DNA of 64,000 bases from Vandammella animalimorsus (lineage in GTDB: Bacteria > Pseudomonadota > Gammaproteobacteria > Burkholderiales > Burkholderiaceae_C). The position numbers were made by a program, and so were the translations under genes. How positions within the stretch are numbered: position 1 is the stretch's first letter; each line of letters begins with the position of its first letter. The notes under the pieces were generated by a model. That model was not told the DNA's origin. It worked only from the letters and a program-made list of their open reading frames with translations, and made no database searches. Positions 10,030 through 24,110 of the stretch are shown one piece after another. Location: positions 62,001 through 126,000 of the forward strand of contig NZ_NSJB01000002.1 in the NCBI RefSeq assembly GCF_002285265.1, given 5' to 3'.

Positions 10030-10575
10030 TCAGGCCTGCGCGTCCTGCGCGGCCAGCAGCACGCGCAATTGGCCCAGTTGTTCGTAGAGCGCGTCCTTGT
10101 CGCGCTTGCCCAGGCCAGCCAGCAGCTCGGCCAGCAATTGCTCGTGGGCCTGGGCCATCTTGCGAAACTGCCGCCTGCCCTTGGGCGTGAGCCTGACGTA
10201 GAGCGAGCGGCGGTCCTGCGGGTCGGGGATGCGCTCGACCAGGCCGTCCTTGACGAGCTGGTCGGTCAGCCCGGTGACGCTGCCGCCGGTGACCATCAGA
10301 TAGCGCGAGAGCGTGTTCATGCGCAGCCCCTGCGGGTGGCGGTCGAGCTGGGCCAGGTAGTCAAAGCGCGGCAGCGTGGTGTCGAACTGCTGGCGCAGCA
10401 TCTGGCGGATGCGCTGCTCGATTTGCTCGGTCAGCGAGAACAGGCGCAGCCACAGCCGCGTGTCCAGGTGGTCGTCCTGCTGGGCGCGCGCCTCCAGGCC
10501 GATGTGCTCCTCGCCCAGCAATCGGCTCAGGCCAAAGCGGCTTTGCGCGCTGCCGCCAGCGGCGCTGTGGCTCAT
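10030..10575 (-). CDS. MarR-family transcriptional regulator of the aromatic operon
   Basis: 181 residues with a winged helix of the MarR type: [20 protein letters not shown] as recognition region and [16 protein letters not shown] as the wing. The ATG at 10575 has GGAGGTG at good spacing and overlaps the preceding SDR stop by 4 bases. It is embedded in the operon rather than divergent from it, so it probably autoregulates with the pathway genes. The inverted repeat at the operon promoter (13829-13846) is the natural candidate site, with an aryl-CoA as inducer; these last points are inference. Confidence 0.88.
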   Translation of the reverse strand: MSHSAAGGSAQSRFGLSRLLGEEHIGLEARAQQDDHLDTRLWLRLFSLTEQIEQRIRQMLRQQFDTTLPRFDYLAQLDRHPQGLRMNTLSRYLMVTGGSVTGLTDQLVKDGLVERIPDPQDRRSLYVRLTPKGRRQFRKMAQAHEQLLAELLAGLGKRDKDALYEQLGQLRVLLAAQDAQA

Positions 10576-11386
10576 GGCATCACCTCCCCGCCGGCCACGG
10601 CGATGGCCTGGCCATTGACGGCGCCCGCGCCCGCGCCGCACAGCCAGGCCACGGCATCGGCCACTTCAGCGGGCTGCACCAGGCGGCCCTGCGGGTTGCT
10701 TTTGACGAACTCGGCCATGGCCTGCTCGGCGCTGCGGCCGGTTTTGGCGACGATGTTGTCGATGGCCTCACGCACGATGTCGGTGTCGGTGTAGCCGGGG
10801 CAAACGGCGTTGACGGTGATGCCCTTGCGCGCCAGCTCCAGCGCCAGCGCGCGCGTCAGACCGATGACGCCGTGCTTGGCCGCGCAGTAGGCGCTGACGT
10901 AGGCATAGCCGATTTGCCCGGCCGTGCTGGCCACGTTGACGATGCGGCCCCAGCCAGCGGCCAGCATGTCCGGCAGCGCCGCCTGGGTGCACAGCATGGT
11001 GCCGGTGAGGTTCACGGCCAGCATTTGCTGCCACAGCGCCAGCTCCATCTTGGCAAAGGGCGCGGTCTGCGCCTGCCCGGCGTTGTTGATGAGGGTATCG
11101 ATGGGGCCAAAGCGCTGGCGCGCCTGGGCCAGCGCGGCCTGCAACTGCGCGGGCTCGCTGACGTCGGCGCTGACGGCCTGCATGGCCTCGGGCCATTCGG
11201 CGGCCGCGGCCTGCAAGGCATCCAGCCGCCGCCCCAGCAAGGTGACGCGAAACCCATCGGCCACCAAGCGGCGGGCGATGGCCGCGCCAATGCCGCTGCC
11301 GCCGCCCGTGACCAGGGCATGGCGCAGCGCGGGCGCGCTGGCCGCAGCAGGGGATGCGGGGAGTGCGGTGTTGCCCTGCACCATGC

Positions 11387-11390
<4 letters not shown>
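10572..11390 (-). CDS. SDR-family NAD(P)-dependent dehydrogenase (3-hydroxyacyl-CoA/3-hydroxybutyrate dehydrogenase-like)
   Basis: 272 residues, classical SDR: nucleotide-binding TGGGSGIG at about 29-36, NNAG motif, catalytic YxxxK in [11 protein letters not shown] and the following PGYTDTDIV. It is coupled to both neighbours by ATGA overlaps. Probably the alcohol-oxidising beta-oxidation step of the operon. Substrate not readable from sequence. Confidence 0.9.
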
Positions 11391-13792
<2,402 letters not shown>

Positions 13793-13815
13793 GCCGCACC
13801 TCCTGTACGGCATTT

Positions 13816-13844
13816 ATTTTTTGACTCAATTGTTTAGCTGTCAA
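13816..13844 (-). promoter_or_regulatory. Sigma70-type promoter of the aromatic operon
   Basis: On the minus strand a perfect -35 TTGACA (plus-strand 13839-13844) is separated by 17 bases from AAAAAT (plus-strand 13816-13821, 4 of 6 matches). The predicted start of transcription lies just before the AGGAGGTG of the monooxygenase/reductase gene. Not experimentally known. Confidence 0.65.
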
Positions 13845-13846
13845 TT
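13829..13846. promoter_or_regulatory. Probable MarR operator overlapping the -35 box
   Basis: Inverted repeat AATTG (13829-13833) and CAATT (13842-13846) with an 8-base centre, overlapping the -35 hexamer and spacer. Wider arms TTGAC (13821-13825) and GTCAA (13840-13844) form a second, offset inverted repeat. Size and placement fit MarR repression; the regulator encoded in the operon is the obvious candidate. Confidence 0.5.
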
Positions 13847-13919
13847 AAAAATTCGCAGCCAGACCCTGGGAATTTCCCCTGGGGCGGGCGGGGCGTGAAT
13901 TCAGCGCCTGTTCACACCC

Positions 13920-15638
13920 TCAGTGCGGCGCGGCGTCGGGCTCTGGCATGGGGATGCGCTGCAGGCCCAGTTGCGGGTGCAGCGCAGCCAGGCGCTGCAC
14001 GTGGGCCAGCAGCGAGTAGCGCGCCACCGGCCAGAGCGCGCGCGGCGCATCGGCGTAGGCGCTGGCCAGCCAGTCATCGACCGTGCCCTGCGGGGCCTGT
14101 TCGATGGCCTGCAGCACCTTGGCCTCGCGCTGCAGCCGGTGTGCGCGCAGCTGCGCAATCACCTGCGGCGCCTGGCCCAGCACGTGGCCGTGCGCGGGCA
14201 GGATGAACTCGATGCCCCAGCGCGCGCAGGCCTGCTGCAACAAATCCAGCGAATCGAGAAAGGCCTGCATGCTGCCATCCGGCGGCAGCACCACGGTGGT
14301 CGTGCCGCCGAGGATGTGGTCGCCGCTGAAGAGCAGGCCGTCTTCTTCGAGCACGAAGCACAGGTGGTTGGCCGTGTGCCCGGGCGTGTGCAGCGCATGC
14401 AGGGTGTGGCGCACGGCGCGGCCATCGCCCAGCTGGCCCTGCAGCACCAGGGTGTCGCCCGTGCCCAGCGGCTGCTCGGGCGCAAAGCGGCTGTCGCGGC
14501 GCGCATGCGGGCCCGAGGCCATGCCGCAGATGGCCGGCCGGCCGCCGCCGGCGGCTTGCACCAGCGCCTGCAGCGGCGCGGCGCCGGGCGAGTGGTCCGG
14601 GTGCGAGTGGCTGCAGACGATGTGCCGCACCTGCGCGCCGGTGTGCTGCACGATGCGCTGCAGGTGCTGGGCATCGTCGGGGCCGGGGTCGAGCACGATG
14701 TAGCCGGTGGCGGGCTCGCCGATCAGGTAGGTGTTGGTGCCCGGGCCGGTCATCAGGCCTGCATTGGGCGCGGTCAGGCGCTGGACGTGGCGCAGCAGGG
14801 CGCGTGGCTGGTCGTGGCGCCAGTCCAGCTCGTGCAGCAGCTGGCCGTCCGGGCAGACCAGATGCAGCTCGCCAAAGGCCGGCTCGTGCTCCATGTAGCG
14901 CACTTCGCGGCCGTCCAGCCAGCCGGCGCGCGGGCAGCTCACGGGCATGACCGGCCCCTGGCGGCAGGCGGCCAGCACGGCCTCGGCGCTGTCGAACTGT
15001 GCCAGGCGGCGCAGGCTGCGGATGGTCGGGTACACCAGCGGCAGCTGGCCTTGCTCGTGGCGCTGCAGGGCCAGCGCCGGGCTGATCCAGGTGGCGTCGA
15101 ACTGCTCGACCTCGTCGGCCACGGCCTGCTGGCCCTGTGGCGCGCGCGCCAGCAGGAACGGCACGTCAAAGCGCATCGGGTAGTCGCGGTCGGTGATCCA
15201 GTGCGCAAAGGGGTAGATGGCATCGAGCGCCAGGCGCCAGCCCAGGCGCTGCAGCTGGGGCGCCAGCGGCTGTTGGCGGGCGATGCCGGCAGCGGTCAGC
15301 GCCTGGCTGTCGGGCATGCGCCCCTGGGCATCGCGCGCCAGCAGAATGCCCAGCTCTTCCAGGCACTCGCGCACGGCGGCGGCGGCCAGCTCGGCCTGGC
15401 GCGCATCCTGCTGCGGGCGCAGCTGGGCCAGCGCCGCTGCGGCGGCGTCGCCGGCGTCGATGCCGCCGCCGGGGAATACATAGACGCCGGGCACAAAGCG
15501 CGCCTGGTGCGAGCGGCGCGAGAGCAGCACCTCAAAGCCCTGGCCCTGCGGCGCATCGCGCACCAGGATCAGCGTGACGGCGGGGCGCGTGGGCGCGGGC
15601 GTGAAGGGCGGGTGCAGGTAATAGTCGGGACGGATCAT
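13920..15638 (-). CDS. NUDIX hydrolase fused to a metallo-beta-lactamase-fold hydrolase
   Basis: 572 residues from the ATG at 15638 (MIRPDYYLHPPF). The N-terminal half carries a NUDIX-like box spread around FPGGGIDAGD and AAAVRECLEELGILLARD (about residues 55-110). The C-terminal half, from about residue 300, is a metallo-beta-lactamase fold with the metal motif HSHPDHSPG (HxHxDH) and later HTPGHT and GDH. Likely a cytoplasmic two-domain hydrolase; substrates unknown, although human LACTB2-type MBL proteins act on RNA or thioesters. The NUDIX box is not perfect against GX5EX7REUXEEXGU by eye. A longer upstream reading frame exists but lacks similarity. Confidence 0.8.
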   Translation of the reverse strand: MIRPDYYLHPPFTPAPTRPAVTLILVRDAPQGQGFEVLLSRRSHQARFVPGVYVFPGGGIDAGDAAAAALAQLRPQQDARQAELAAAAVRECLEELGILLARDAQGRMPDSQALTAAGIARQQPLAPQLQRLGWRLALDAIYPFAHWITDRDYPMRFDVPFLLARAPQGQQAVADEVEQFDATWISPALALQRHEQGQLPLVYPTIRSLRRLAQFDSAEAVLAACRQGPVMPVSCPRAGWLDGREVRYMEHEPAFGELHLVCPDGQLLHELDWRHDQPRALLRHVQRLTAPNAGLMTGPGTNTYLIGEPATGYIVLDPGPDDAQHLQRIVQHTGAQVRHIVCSHSHPDHSPGAAPLQALVQAAGGGRPAICGMASGPHARRDSRFAPEQPLGTGDTLVLQGQLGDGRAVRHTLHALHTPGHTANHLCFVLEEDGLLFSGDHILGGTTTVVLPPDGSMQAFLDSLDLLQQACARWGIEFILPAHGHVLGQAPQVIAQLRAHRLQREAKVLQAIEQAPQGTVDDWLASAYADAPRALWPVARYSLLAHVQRLAALHPQLGLQRIPMPEPDAAPH

Positions 15639-15878
15639 GCGCAGCTCGGGAAGATGCCTGGCCCCCCGGGCGCGCTGACCGCCCGATCGGCAAATGCAAG
15701 CAGGTGCAAGCAGGTGCAAACAGATTCGGGTAGATGCGAGCGGCGCTGCGAGGGTGCGGGCCTGCTTTATAGCAGTAGCAGCAGGCCATCGCGCTGGCCG
15801 CTGGCCTGTGCCCCTGGCGCGCCCAGGCGCCCTGCCCTGGCACCCTGCCCCAGCACAGGCGTGGCGCGGCCAGACGGC

Positions 15879-15906
15879 ACAAAGCCACCGCAGGCGGTGG
15901 CTTTGT
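15879..15906 (-). terminator. Strong hairpin after the H1-like gene
   Basis: A 12-bp perfect stem (ACAAAGCCACCG at 15879-15890 and its complement at 15895-15906) with a 4-base loop, 31 bases beyond the stop of the minus-strand H1-like gene. The U-tract is short (TTTGT inside the stem), so termination may be incomplete. Confidence 0.6.
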
Positions 15907-15919
15907 CCTGTGTGGCTGA

Positions 15920-18229
<2,310 letters not shown>

Positions 18230-18262
18230 CGGAAAGCCAGCGCGCCCTGCCCCCACCGCCCC

Positions 18263-18736
18263 ATGCGCAAGCTCATCATCACCGCCGTTGGCCAGAAGAT
18301 GCCCGCCTGGGCGCAGCAAGGCTACGAGGACTATGCCAAACGCTTTCCGGCCGACATGCGGCTGGAGCTGCGGGCCGTCAAGACCGAGCCGCGCAGCGGC
18401 GGCAAAAGCGCCGAGCAGCTGATGGCCGCCGAGGCCCAGCGCCTGCAGGCGCAATGGCCGGCGCAGGCGCACATCGTCGTGCTCGACGAGCGCGGCCAGG
18501 GCGGCGGCACGCGCCAGCTGGCCCAGCGCCTGGCCGCCTGGCGCGATCTGGGCCGCGACATCGTCTTCGTCATCGGCGGCCCCGATGGCCTGGCGCCCGA
18601 GCTGCGCCAGGCCGCCCACGAGCGCCTGCGCCTGTCGGAGCTGACGCTGCCGCACGCCATGGTGCGCGTGCTGCTGGCCGAGCAGCTCTACCGCGCCTGG
18701 TCGCTGCTGAACAACCACCCCTACCACCGCGAATGA
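18263..18736 (+). CDS. rlmH: 23S rRNA (pseudouridine1915-N3)-methyltransferase
   Basis: 157 residues, the standard RlmH length. The SPOUT knot is visible in the order VVLDERGQG, then FVIGGPDGL, and the C-terminal [10 protein letters not shown] typical of RlmH. It methylates pseudouridine 1915 in helix 69 of 23S rRNA using SAM. Its stop overlaps the maf start, so the two are translationally coupled. Confidence 0.95.
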   Translation: MRKLIITAVGQKMPAWAQQGYEDYAKRFPADMRLELRAVKTEPRSGGKSAEQLMAAEAQRLQAQWPAQAHIVVLDERGQGGGTRQLAQRLAAWRDLGRDIVFVIGGPDGLAPELRQAAHERLRLSELTLPHAMVRVLLAEQLYRAWSLLNNHPYHRE

Positions 18737-19443
18737 GCATGACAGAGCACGGCAACGCCCACGGCAATGGCCAGGCCGCGCCCACCGCTGGCCCGCGCGC
18801 CATCTACCTGGCCTCGCAAAGCCCGCGCCGCAGCCAGCTGCTGCAGCAAATCGGCATCGCCCACACGCTGCTGCTGCCCGATGCGCAAGATACCGATCCG
18901 GGCGACACCGCCCAGGCGCTGGAAGCGCTGGAGGCCCCGCTGCCGGGCGAGCAGCCGCTGGAGTACGTGCAGCGCGTCACGCGGCTCAAGCTGCATGCGG
19001 CCATGCGCCGCGCCGCCCGCCGCCGGCTGCCGCCCGCGCCCATTCTGTGCGCCGACACCACCGTGGCCCTGGGCCAGCAAATCCTGGGCAAGCCCGCCGA
19101 TCGCGCCCAGGCCCAGGCCATGCTGGAGCTGTTGTGCGACAGCCACCCGCACGAGGTGCTCACGGCCGTGGCCGTATCCCTGCCCGGCACGCGCACGCGG
19201 GGCGACTACGGCCAGGTGCAGCAGGCCGTGTCCATCTCCAAGGTGCGCTTCAACTGCCTGCGGCCCGAGTGGTTGCAGCAGTACCTGGATTCGGGCCAGT
19301 GGCAGGGCAAGGCCGGCGCCTACGGCATCCAGGGGCTGGCGGCCACGCTGATCGACCGCATCGAGGGCAGTTATTCGGGCATCATGGGCCTGCCGCTGTT
19401 CGAAACCCACTTGCTGTTGCAGCCCTGGCTGCGCCAGTCCTGA
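18733..19443 (+). CDS. maf: Maf-family nucleoside triphosphate pyrophosphatase
   Basis: 236 residues, a little long for the family because of a 24-residue low-complexity N-terminal leader ([14 protein letters not shown]). The Maf fold shows [12 protein letters not shown], the ADTTV catalytic segment and [10 protein letters not shown]. It removes non-canonical or methylated nucleotides from the pool. It starts within the rlmH stop (ATGA); a second Met two codons later is possible. Confidence 0.92.
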   Translation: MSMTEHGNAHGNGQAAPTAGPRAIYLASQSPRRSQLLQQIGIAHTLLLPDAQDTDPGDTAQALEALEAPLPGEQPLEYVQRVTRLKLHAAMRRAARRRLPPAPILCADTTVALGQQILGKPADRAQAQAMLELLCDSHPHEVLTAVAVSLPGTRTRGDYGQVQQAVSISKVRFNCLRPEWLQQYLDSGQWQGKAGAYGIQGLAATLIDRIEGSYSGIMGLPLFETHLLLQPWLRQS

Positions 19444-19468
19444 GCGCCCTGAGCCCAGGCCCCTTGCC

Positions 19469-21064
19469 ATGAACCAGCCCAGCCCCCCGCCACTGCCCGA
19501 CCCACACACGCCGCCCGCGCCCGCATCGCCCGCACAGCCCACGCCGCTGCCGGTGCAGGCCAGCGCCGAGGCCGCGCAGGACATCCTCATCAACTGGGCC
19601 CCGCAGGAGACGCGCGTGGCCGTCATCGAGCACGGCGCGGTGCAGGAGCTGCTGCTGGAGCGCACGCTCGAGCGCGGCCTGGTGGGCAACATCTACCTGG
19701 GCAAGGTCACGCGAGTGCTGCCGGGCATGCAATCGGCCTTTGTGGACATCGGCCTGGAGCGCGCGGCCTTTTTGCACGTGGCCGACGTCTGGCAGCGCCA
19801 CAGCAGCGGCGAGGCCCCGGCCACGGTGCGCCGCCAGGAGGCGCCGCTTCCCATCGAGCGCCAGGTGTTCGAGGGCCAGTCGCTGGTGGTGCAGGTCATC
19901 AAGGACCCGATCGGCAAGAAGGGCGCGCGCCTGTCCACGCAGCTGAGCGTTGCCGGGCGCTCACTGGTGTTTTTGCCGCAGGACGACCACATCGGCGTAT
20001 CGCAAAAAATCGCCCTGCCCGAGCGCGATGCGCTGCGCCAGCGCCTGCAGGCCCTGGTGCAGGCGCACACGCCGCCGGGGCGCAACACCGGCGGCTTCAT
20101 CCTGCGCACCAACGGCGAGGACGCCAGCGACGCCGAGCTGATCGAGGACATCCGCTACCTGCGCACCACCTGGCAAAAAATCCGCGAGGCCGCGCTGTCA
20201 CGGCCCGTCACCAGCCTGCTCTACCAAGAGCTGGACCTGCTGCGGCGCGTGCTGCGCGATCTGGTGGGCGAGCACACGCGCAGCGTCGCCATCGACTCGC
20301 GCGAGCAGTTTGCCGCGCTGCGCGCCTTTGCGCGCGACTTCATGCCCAGCGCCCTGGGGCGCCTGACGCTGTACCGCGGCGAGCGCCCGATTTTCGACCT
20401 CTACCAGATCGACGAGGAGATCGACCGCGCCCTGGGCCAGCGCGTGGCGCTCAAGTCCGGCGGCTACCTGGTGATCGACCAGACCGAGGCGCTGACCACC
20501 ATCGACGTCAATACCGGCGGCTTCATCGGCACGCGCAGCTTCGACGAAACCATCTTCAAGACCAACCTGGAAGCGGCCCAGGCCATTGCGCGCCAGCTGC
20601 GGCTGCGCAACCTGGGCGGCATCATCGTCGTGGACTTCATCGACATGGTGCAGGACAAGCACCAAAGCGCCGTGCTGCAGGAGTTCCGCCGCCAGCTGGC
20701 GCGCGACCGCGTGCGCACCACGGTGTGCGAGTTCTCGCCGCTGGGCCTGGTGGAGATGACGCGCAAGCGCACGCGCGAATCGCTGGCGCACCTGCTCAGC
20801 CAGCCCTGCGCCTGCTGCGGCGGCACGGGCCGCACCAAGACGCCGCGCAGCGTCTGCTACGACATCCTGCGCGAAATCCTGCGCGAGGCGCGCCAGTTCA
20901 ACCCGCGCGAGATCAAGGTGCTGGCCGCGCCCGAGGTCATCGAGCTGTTCCTCGACGAGGAAAGCGCGCACCTGGCCAGCCTGTCGGACTTCATCGACAA
21001 GCCCATCGCGCTGGTGGCCGAAAGCGGCCTGGCGCCCGATCGCTACGACATCGTGTTGGTATAA
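19469..21064 (+). CDS. rng: Ribonuclease G
   Basis: 531 residues, longer than E. coli RNase G by a Pro-rich N-terminus of about 35 residues. S1 domain from about 55 to 150 (GNIYLGKVTRVLPGMQSAF, FVDIGLERAAFLH), DNase I-like catalytic centre at LTTIDVNTGGF and IIVVDFIDM with the metal-binding aspartates, and the zinc-link CACCGG. It processes 16S rRNA 5' ends and decays mRNA. It lacks the long C-terminal scaffold that marks RNase E. Confidence 0.95.
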   Translation: MNQPSPPPLPDPHTPPAPASPAQPTPLPVQASAEAAQDILINWAPQETRVAVIEHGAVQELLLERTLERGLVGNIYLGKVTRVLPGMQSAFVDIGLERAAFLHVADVWQRHSSGEAPATVRRQEAPLPIERQVFEGQSLVVQVIKDPIGKKGARLSTQLSVAGRSLVFLPQDDHIGVSQKIALPERDALRQRLQALVQAHTPPGRNTGGFILRTNGEDASDAELIEDIRYLRTTWQKIREAALSRPVTSLLYQELDLLRRVLRDLVGEHTRSVAIDSREQFAALRAFARDFMPSALGRLTLYRGERPIFDLYQIDEEIDRALGQRVALKSGGYLVIDQTEALTTIDVNTGGFIGTRSFDETIFKTNLEAAQAIARQLRLRNLGGIIVVDFIDMVQDKHQSAVLQEFRRQLARDRVRTTVCEFSPLGLVEMTRKRTRESLAHLLSQPCACCGGTGRTKTPRSVCYDILREILREARQFNPREIKVLAAPEVIELFLDEESAHLASLSDFIDKPIALVAESGLAPDRYDIVLV

Positions 21065-21171
21065 GCGCCTGCTTCAGGCCTGGAACATGCAACCTGCAGC
21101 AGGCTGCGCCTGAACGCTTTCACCATCCGGGCGACTGCTCGCCCGCCACGGCCTTACCGAATCAGCCTGCC

Positions 21172-21978
21172 ATGAACGCATTTGACGCATACCGCATCCG
21201 CCCCGGCCACAGCCTGGCCGACATCGACCCCGATCAAACCCCTTATCCATTGGGCGGCAAGCAGGCCGAGCTGCAGCGCCTGGACGAGCTGGCGCTGCAG
21301 CTGGACGAACTGCAAAACCTGCTCTACGCCAACGGCCAGCGCAAGCTGCTGCTGATCCTGCAGGGCATGGACACCAGCGGCAAGGACGGCACCATCCGCT
21401 GGGTGTTCTCGCGCACCTCGCCGCTGGGCGTGCACGTGCACGCCTTCAAGGCCCCCAGCGCCCAGGAGCGCGCACGCGACTTCCTCTGGCGCTGCCACGC
21501 CGTCGTGCCCAGCGCCGGCGAGCTGACGGTCTGGAACCGCAGCCACTACGAGGACGTGCTGGTGCCCGTGGTGCGCGGCCAGATCGACGAGCGCGAGACG
21601 CAGCGCCGCTACGCGCACATCAACCATTTCGAGCAGCTGCTCAGCGAAACCGGCACGCGCGTGCTCAAGTGCCTGCTGCACATCAGCAAGGACGAGCAGC
21701 GCCGGCGCCTGCAAAAACGCCTGGACGACCCGGCCAAGCAGTGGAAGTTCGCCCGCGAGGACTTGCAGGCGCGCGCGCAGTGGGACGACTACCAGTGCGC
21801 CTACGACGCGCTGCTGCAGGCCACCTCCACCGCCCACGCGCCCTGGTGGGTCATCCCCGCCGACAATAAGCGCCAGCGCAACCTGCTGGTGGCCGACCTG
21901 CTGTGCCACGCGCTGCGCGACATGCAGCTGCGCCTGCCCGAGCCCGAACCCAGCCTGGCGCGCATCCGCCTGGAATAA
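21172..21978 (+). CDS. Polyphosphate kinase 2 family protein
   Basis: 268 residues with the PPK2 Walker A ILQGMDTSGKDGTIR, lid-region arginines and the motif WNRSHYEDVLVPVV (Walker B region). PPK2 enzymes transfer phosphate between polyphosphate and nucleotides; the direction and AMP/ADP class are not readable by eye. It follows rng after 107 bases and is followed by a GC-pentamer repeat. Confidence 0.9.
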   Translation: MNAFDAYRIRPGHSLADIDPDQTPYPLGGKQAELQRLDELALQLDELQNLLYANGQRKLLLILQGMDTSGKDGTIRWVFSRTSPLGVHVHAFKAPSAQERARDFLWRCHAVVPSAGELTVWNRSHYEDVLVPVVRGQIDERETQRRYAHINHFEQLLSETGTRVLKCLLHISKDEQRRRLQKRLDDPAKQWKFAREDLQARAQWDDYQCAYDALLQATSTAHAPWWVIPADNKRQRNLLVADLLCHALRDMQLRLPEPEPSLARIRLE

Positions 21979-21986
21979 CATCGCCG

Positions 21987-22013
21987 GGCGCGGCGCGGCG
22001 CGGCGCGGCGCGG
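21987..22013. repeat. Pentanucleotide tandem repeat GGCGC x5
   Basis: Five perfect GGCGC units (21987-22011) plus a partial copy, between ppk2 and the moxR-like gene, 63 bases before its ATG. A short simple repeat of the kind that changes length by slippage; it is in a probable 5' leader, so copy number would alter spacing or structure but not frame. Confidence 0.8.
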
Positions 22014-22076
22014 CTGCAGGCTGCGCGCCCCGAGAACCTGCCCTCCCTTCCCACCCATCTTCACCGAGCACCGCAC

Positions 22077-22919
22077 ATGAGATTTCAAGGATCCGAAAAC
22101 TACGTCGCCACGCAGGATTTGATGCTGGCCGTCAATGCCGCCATTGCCCTGCAGCGCCCGCTGCTGGTCAAGGGCGAGCCCGGCACCGGCAAGACCATGC
22201 TGGCCGAGGAAGTGGCCCAGGCCCTGGGGCTGAACCTGCTGCAATGGCACATCAAGTCCACCACCAAGGCGCAGCAGGGCCTGTACGAGTACGACGCCGT
22301 CAGCCGTCTGCGCGATTCGCAGCTGGGCGACGACCGCGTCAAGGACATCCACAACTACATCGTCAAGGGCGTGCTCTGGCAGGCCTTCACGGCCGAGCAG
22401 CCCACGGCCCTGCTGATCGACGAGATCGACAAGGCCGACATCGAATTCCCCAACGACCTGCTGCGCGAGCTCGACCGCATGGAGTTCCACGTCTATGAAA
22501 CGCGCGAGCTCATCCGCGCGCGCCAGCGGCCCATCGTGTTCATCACCTCCAACAACGAGAAGGAGCTGCCCGATGCCTTCCTGCGCCGCTGCTTCTTTCA
22601 CTACATCAAGTTCCCCGACGCACAGACCATGCAGGAGATCGTCAAGGTGCACTTCCCCCAGCTCAAGGGCGAACTGCTCACCGCGGCGCTCAAGAGCTTC
22701 TACGAAATCCGCAGCGTGCCCGGGCTGAAGAAAAAGCCCTCGACCAGCGAGCTGATCGACTGGCTCAAGCTGCTGCTGGCCGAGGACATCCCGGCCGAGG
22801 CCCTGCGCAGCCAGGACGACAAAATCGCCCTGCCGCCGCTGCTGGGCGCGCTGCTCAAGAACGAGCAGGACGTGACCCTGTTCGAGAAGCTGGTGTTCAT
22901 GAACCAGCGCAACCGCTGA
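22077..22919 (+). CDS. MoxR-type AAA+ ATPase
   Basis: 280 residues. Walker A GEPGTGKTML at about 38-47, Walker B ALLIDEIDKAD, sensor 1 VFITSNNEKELPD, sensor 2 in the C-terminal part. ATG at 22077 follows a leader without family similarity. It is paired, three genes downstream, with a VWA protein; MoxR/VWA pairs act as chaperones that load metals or assemble complexes (CoxD/CoxE-like or RavA/ViaA-like). The target in this organism is unknown. Confidence 0.9.
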   Translation: MRFQGSENYVATQDLMLAVNAAIALQRPLLVKGEPGTGKTMLAEEVAQALGLNLLQWHIKSTTKAQQGLYEYDAVSRLRDSQLGDDRVKDIHNYIVKGVLWQAFTAEQPTALLIDEIDKADIEFPNDLLRELDRMEFHVYETRELIRARQRPIVFITSNNEKELPDAFLRRCFFHYIKFPDAQTMQEIVKVHFPQLKGELLTAALKSFYEIRSVPGLKKKPSTSELIDWLKLLLAEDIPAEALRSQDDKIALPPLLGALLKNEQDVTLFEKLVFMNQRNR

Positions 22920-22979
22920 GCCTGCGCCCATCGGCCCAGCCCCCCAGCCCCCCCAGCCGCAACCGACCGCAGGCCCGCC

Positions 22980-23477
22980 ATGCACCCAGCACCTTGCCCC
23001 CCGCCCCACCGCCGCGCCACGCTGCGGCGCCTGGCCGCTGCCGCGAGCATGGCGGCGGCGCTGGCCTGGCTGAGCGCCTGTGGCGACGGCTACAGCGTCG
23101 AAGGCGGCCTGGTCTGGCGGCCGCGGCCCAGCGACGACGACGCGCGCGTGATCGTGACCGTCACCAAAAGCCAGCTCGACACCTGGCGCCAGCAACAGCC
23201 GCTGCACAGCCAGCAGCAGCCGCTGGCGCGCCTGAGCCCGCAGGCCCAGCAGGCGCTGGCGCGGCTGCGCCTGAGCGCGCCGCGCCAGTGCGAGGCCGGC
23301 GCCACCGTGTATGAGCTGCGCCTGGCCGACGCCAGCGGCGCGCAGCGCTACCGCTCGGCCAACTGGGCCTGCGGGCCCGATGCCCAGCAGGGCCTGAGCG
23401 GCTACATCGCCACCGAGGACTTGCAGCGCCTGGGCGAGCTGCTGGCAGCCACGCCCCAAACCCAAGACCACCCATGA
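22980..23477 (+). CDS. Putative lipoprotein of unknown function
   Basis: 165 residues. N-terminus has Arg-rich HRRATLRRL, a hydrophobic stretch ASMAAALAWL, and a lipobox LSAC that predicts cleavage before Cys-34. The mature part is polar with two further Cys (RQCEAG and NWACGPD). No family recognised. It sits between moxR and a GNAT gene and overlaps the latter by 4 bases, so it is co-translated with them. Confidence 0.7.
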   Translation: MHPAPCPPPHRRATLRRLAAAASMAAALAWLSACGDGYSVEGGLVWRPRPSDDDARVIVTVTKSQLDTWRQQQPLHSQQQPLARLSPQAQQALARLRLSAPRQCEAGATVYELRLADASGAQRYRSANWACGPDAQQGLSGYIATEDLQRLGELLAATPQTQDHP

Positions 23478-24070
23478 CCTGGATCAGCCCCACCACCTTG
23501 CACGCCGACGGCCTGCGCCTGGAGCCGCTGCAACTGCACCATGAAGACGGCCTGCGCGCCGCCGCCTGCGACGGGCGGCTGTGGGAGCTGCGCGTGAGCA
23601 GCGTGCCCGAGCCGGAAAACGTGCGCGCCTACATCGAAACCGCCTTGCAGATGCAGCAAAACGGCCAGCGCCTGCCCTTTGCCGTGATCGACGCGGCCAG
23701 CGGCGACGTGCTGGGCAGCACCAGCTACCACGACATCCTGCCGGCCGTGCAGCGGCTGGAGATTGGCTACACCTGGTACGCCAAGCGCGCGCAGCGCACG
23801 CACGTCAACACCACCTGCAAGCTGCTGCTGCTCACCCATGCGTTCGAGACGCTGGGCGCGCGCGTGGTGGGCTGGCGCACGGACAACTTCAACCACGCCA
23901 GCCAGCGCGCCATCGAGCGCCTGGGCGCAAAAAAAGACGGCGTGATCCGCGGCCACGCGCTGCGCCGCGACGGCACCATCCGCGACACCGTGATGTACAG
24001 CCTCACCCAGGGCGAATGGCCCGAGACCCGCGCCCACCTGCAATACCTGCTGGCCCAGGGCCAGCGCTGA
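23474..24070 (+). CDS. GNAT-family N-acetyltransferase (RimJ/RimL-like)
   Basis: 198 residues with the GNAT order: N-terminal LEPLQLHHEDGL, central LEIGYTWYAKRAQRTHVN, and ERLGAKKDGVIRGHALRRDGTIRD near the C-terminus, a pattern of the RimJ/RimL-like subgroup. Acyl-CoA-dependent acetylation of an amine or protein N-terminus; acceptor unknown. Starts inside the stop of the lipoprotein gene. Confidence 0.88.
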   Translation: MTWISPTTLHADGLRLEPLQLHHEDGLRAAACDGRLWELRVSSVPEPENVRAYIETALQMQQNGQRLPFAVIDAASGDVLGSTSYHDILPAVQRLEIGYTWYAKRAQRTHVNTTCKLLLLTHAFETLGARVVGWRTDNFNHASQRAIERLGAKKDGVIRGHALRRDGTIRDTVMYSLTQGEWPETRAHLQYLLAQGQR

Positions 24071-24110
24071 GCCCCTGCCCCACTACCGCCTACCGCCCGG
24101 CCACCGCACC

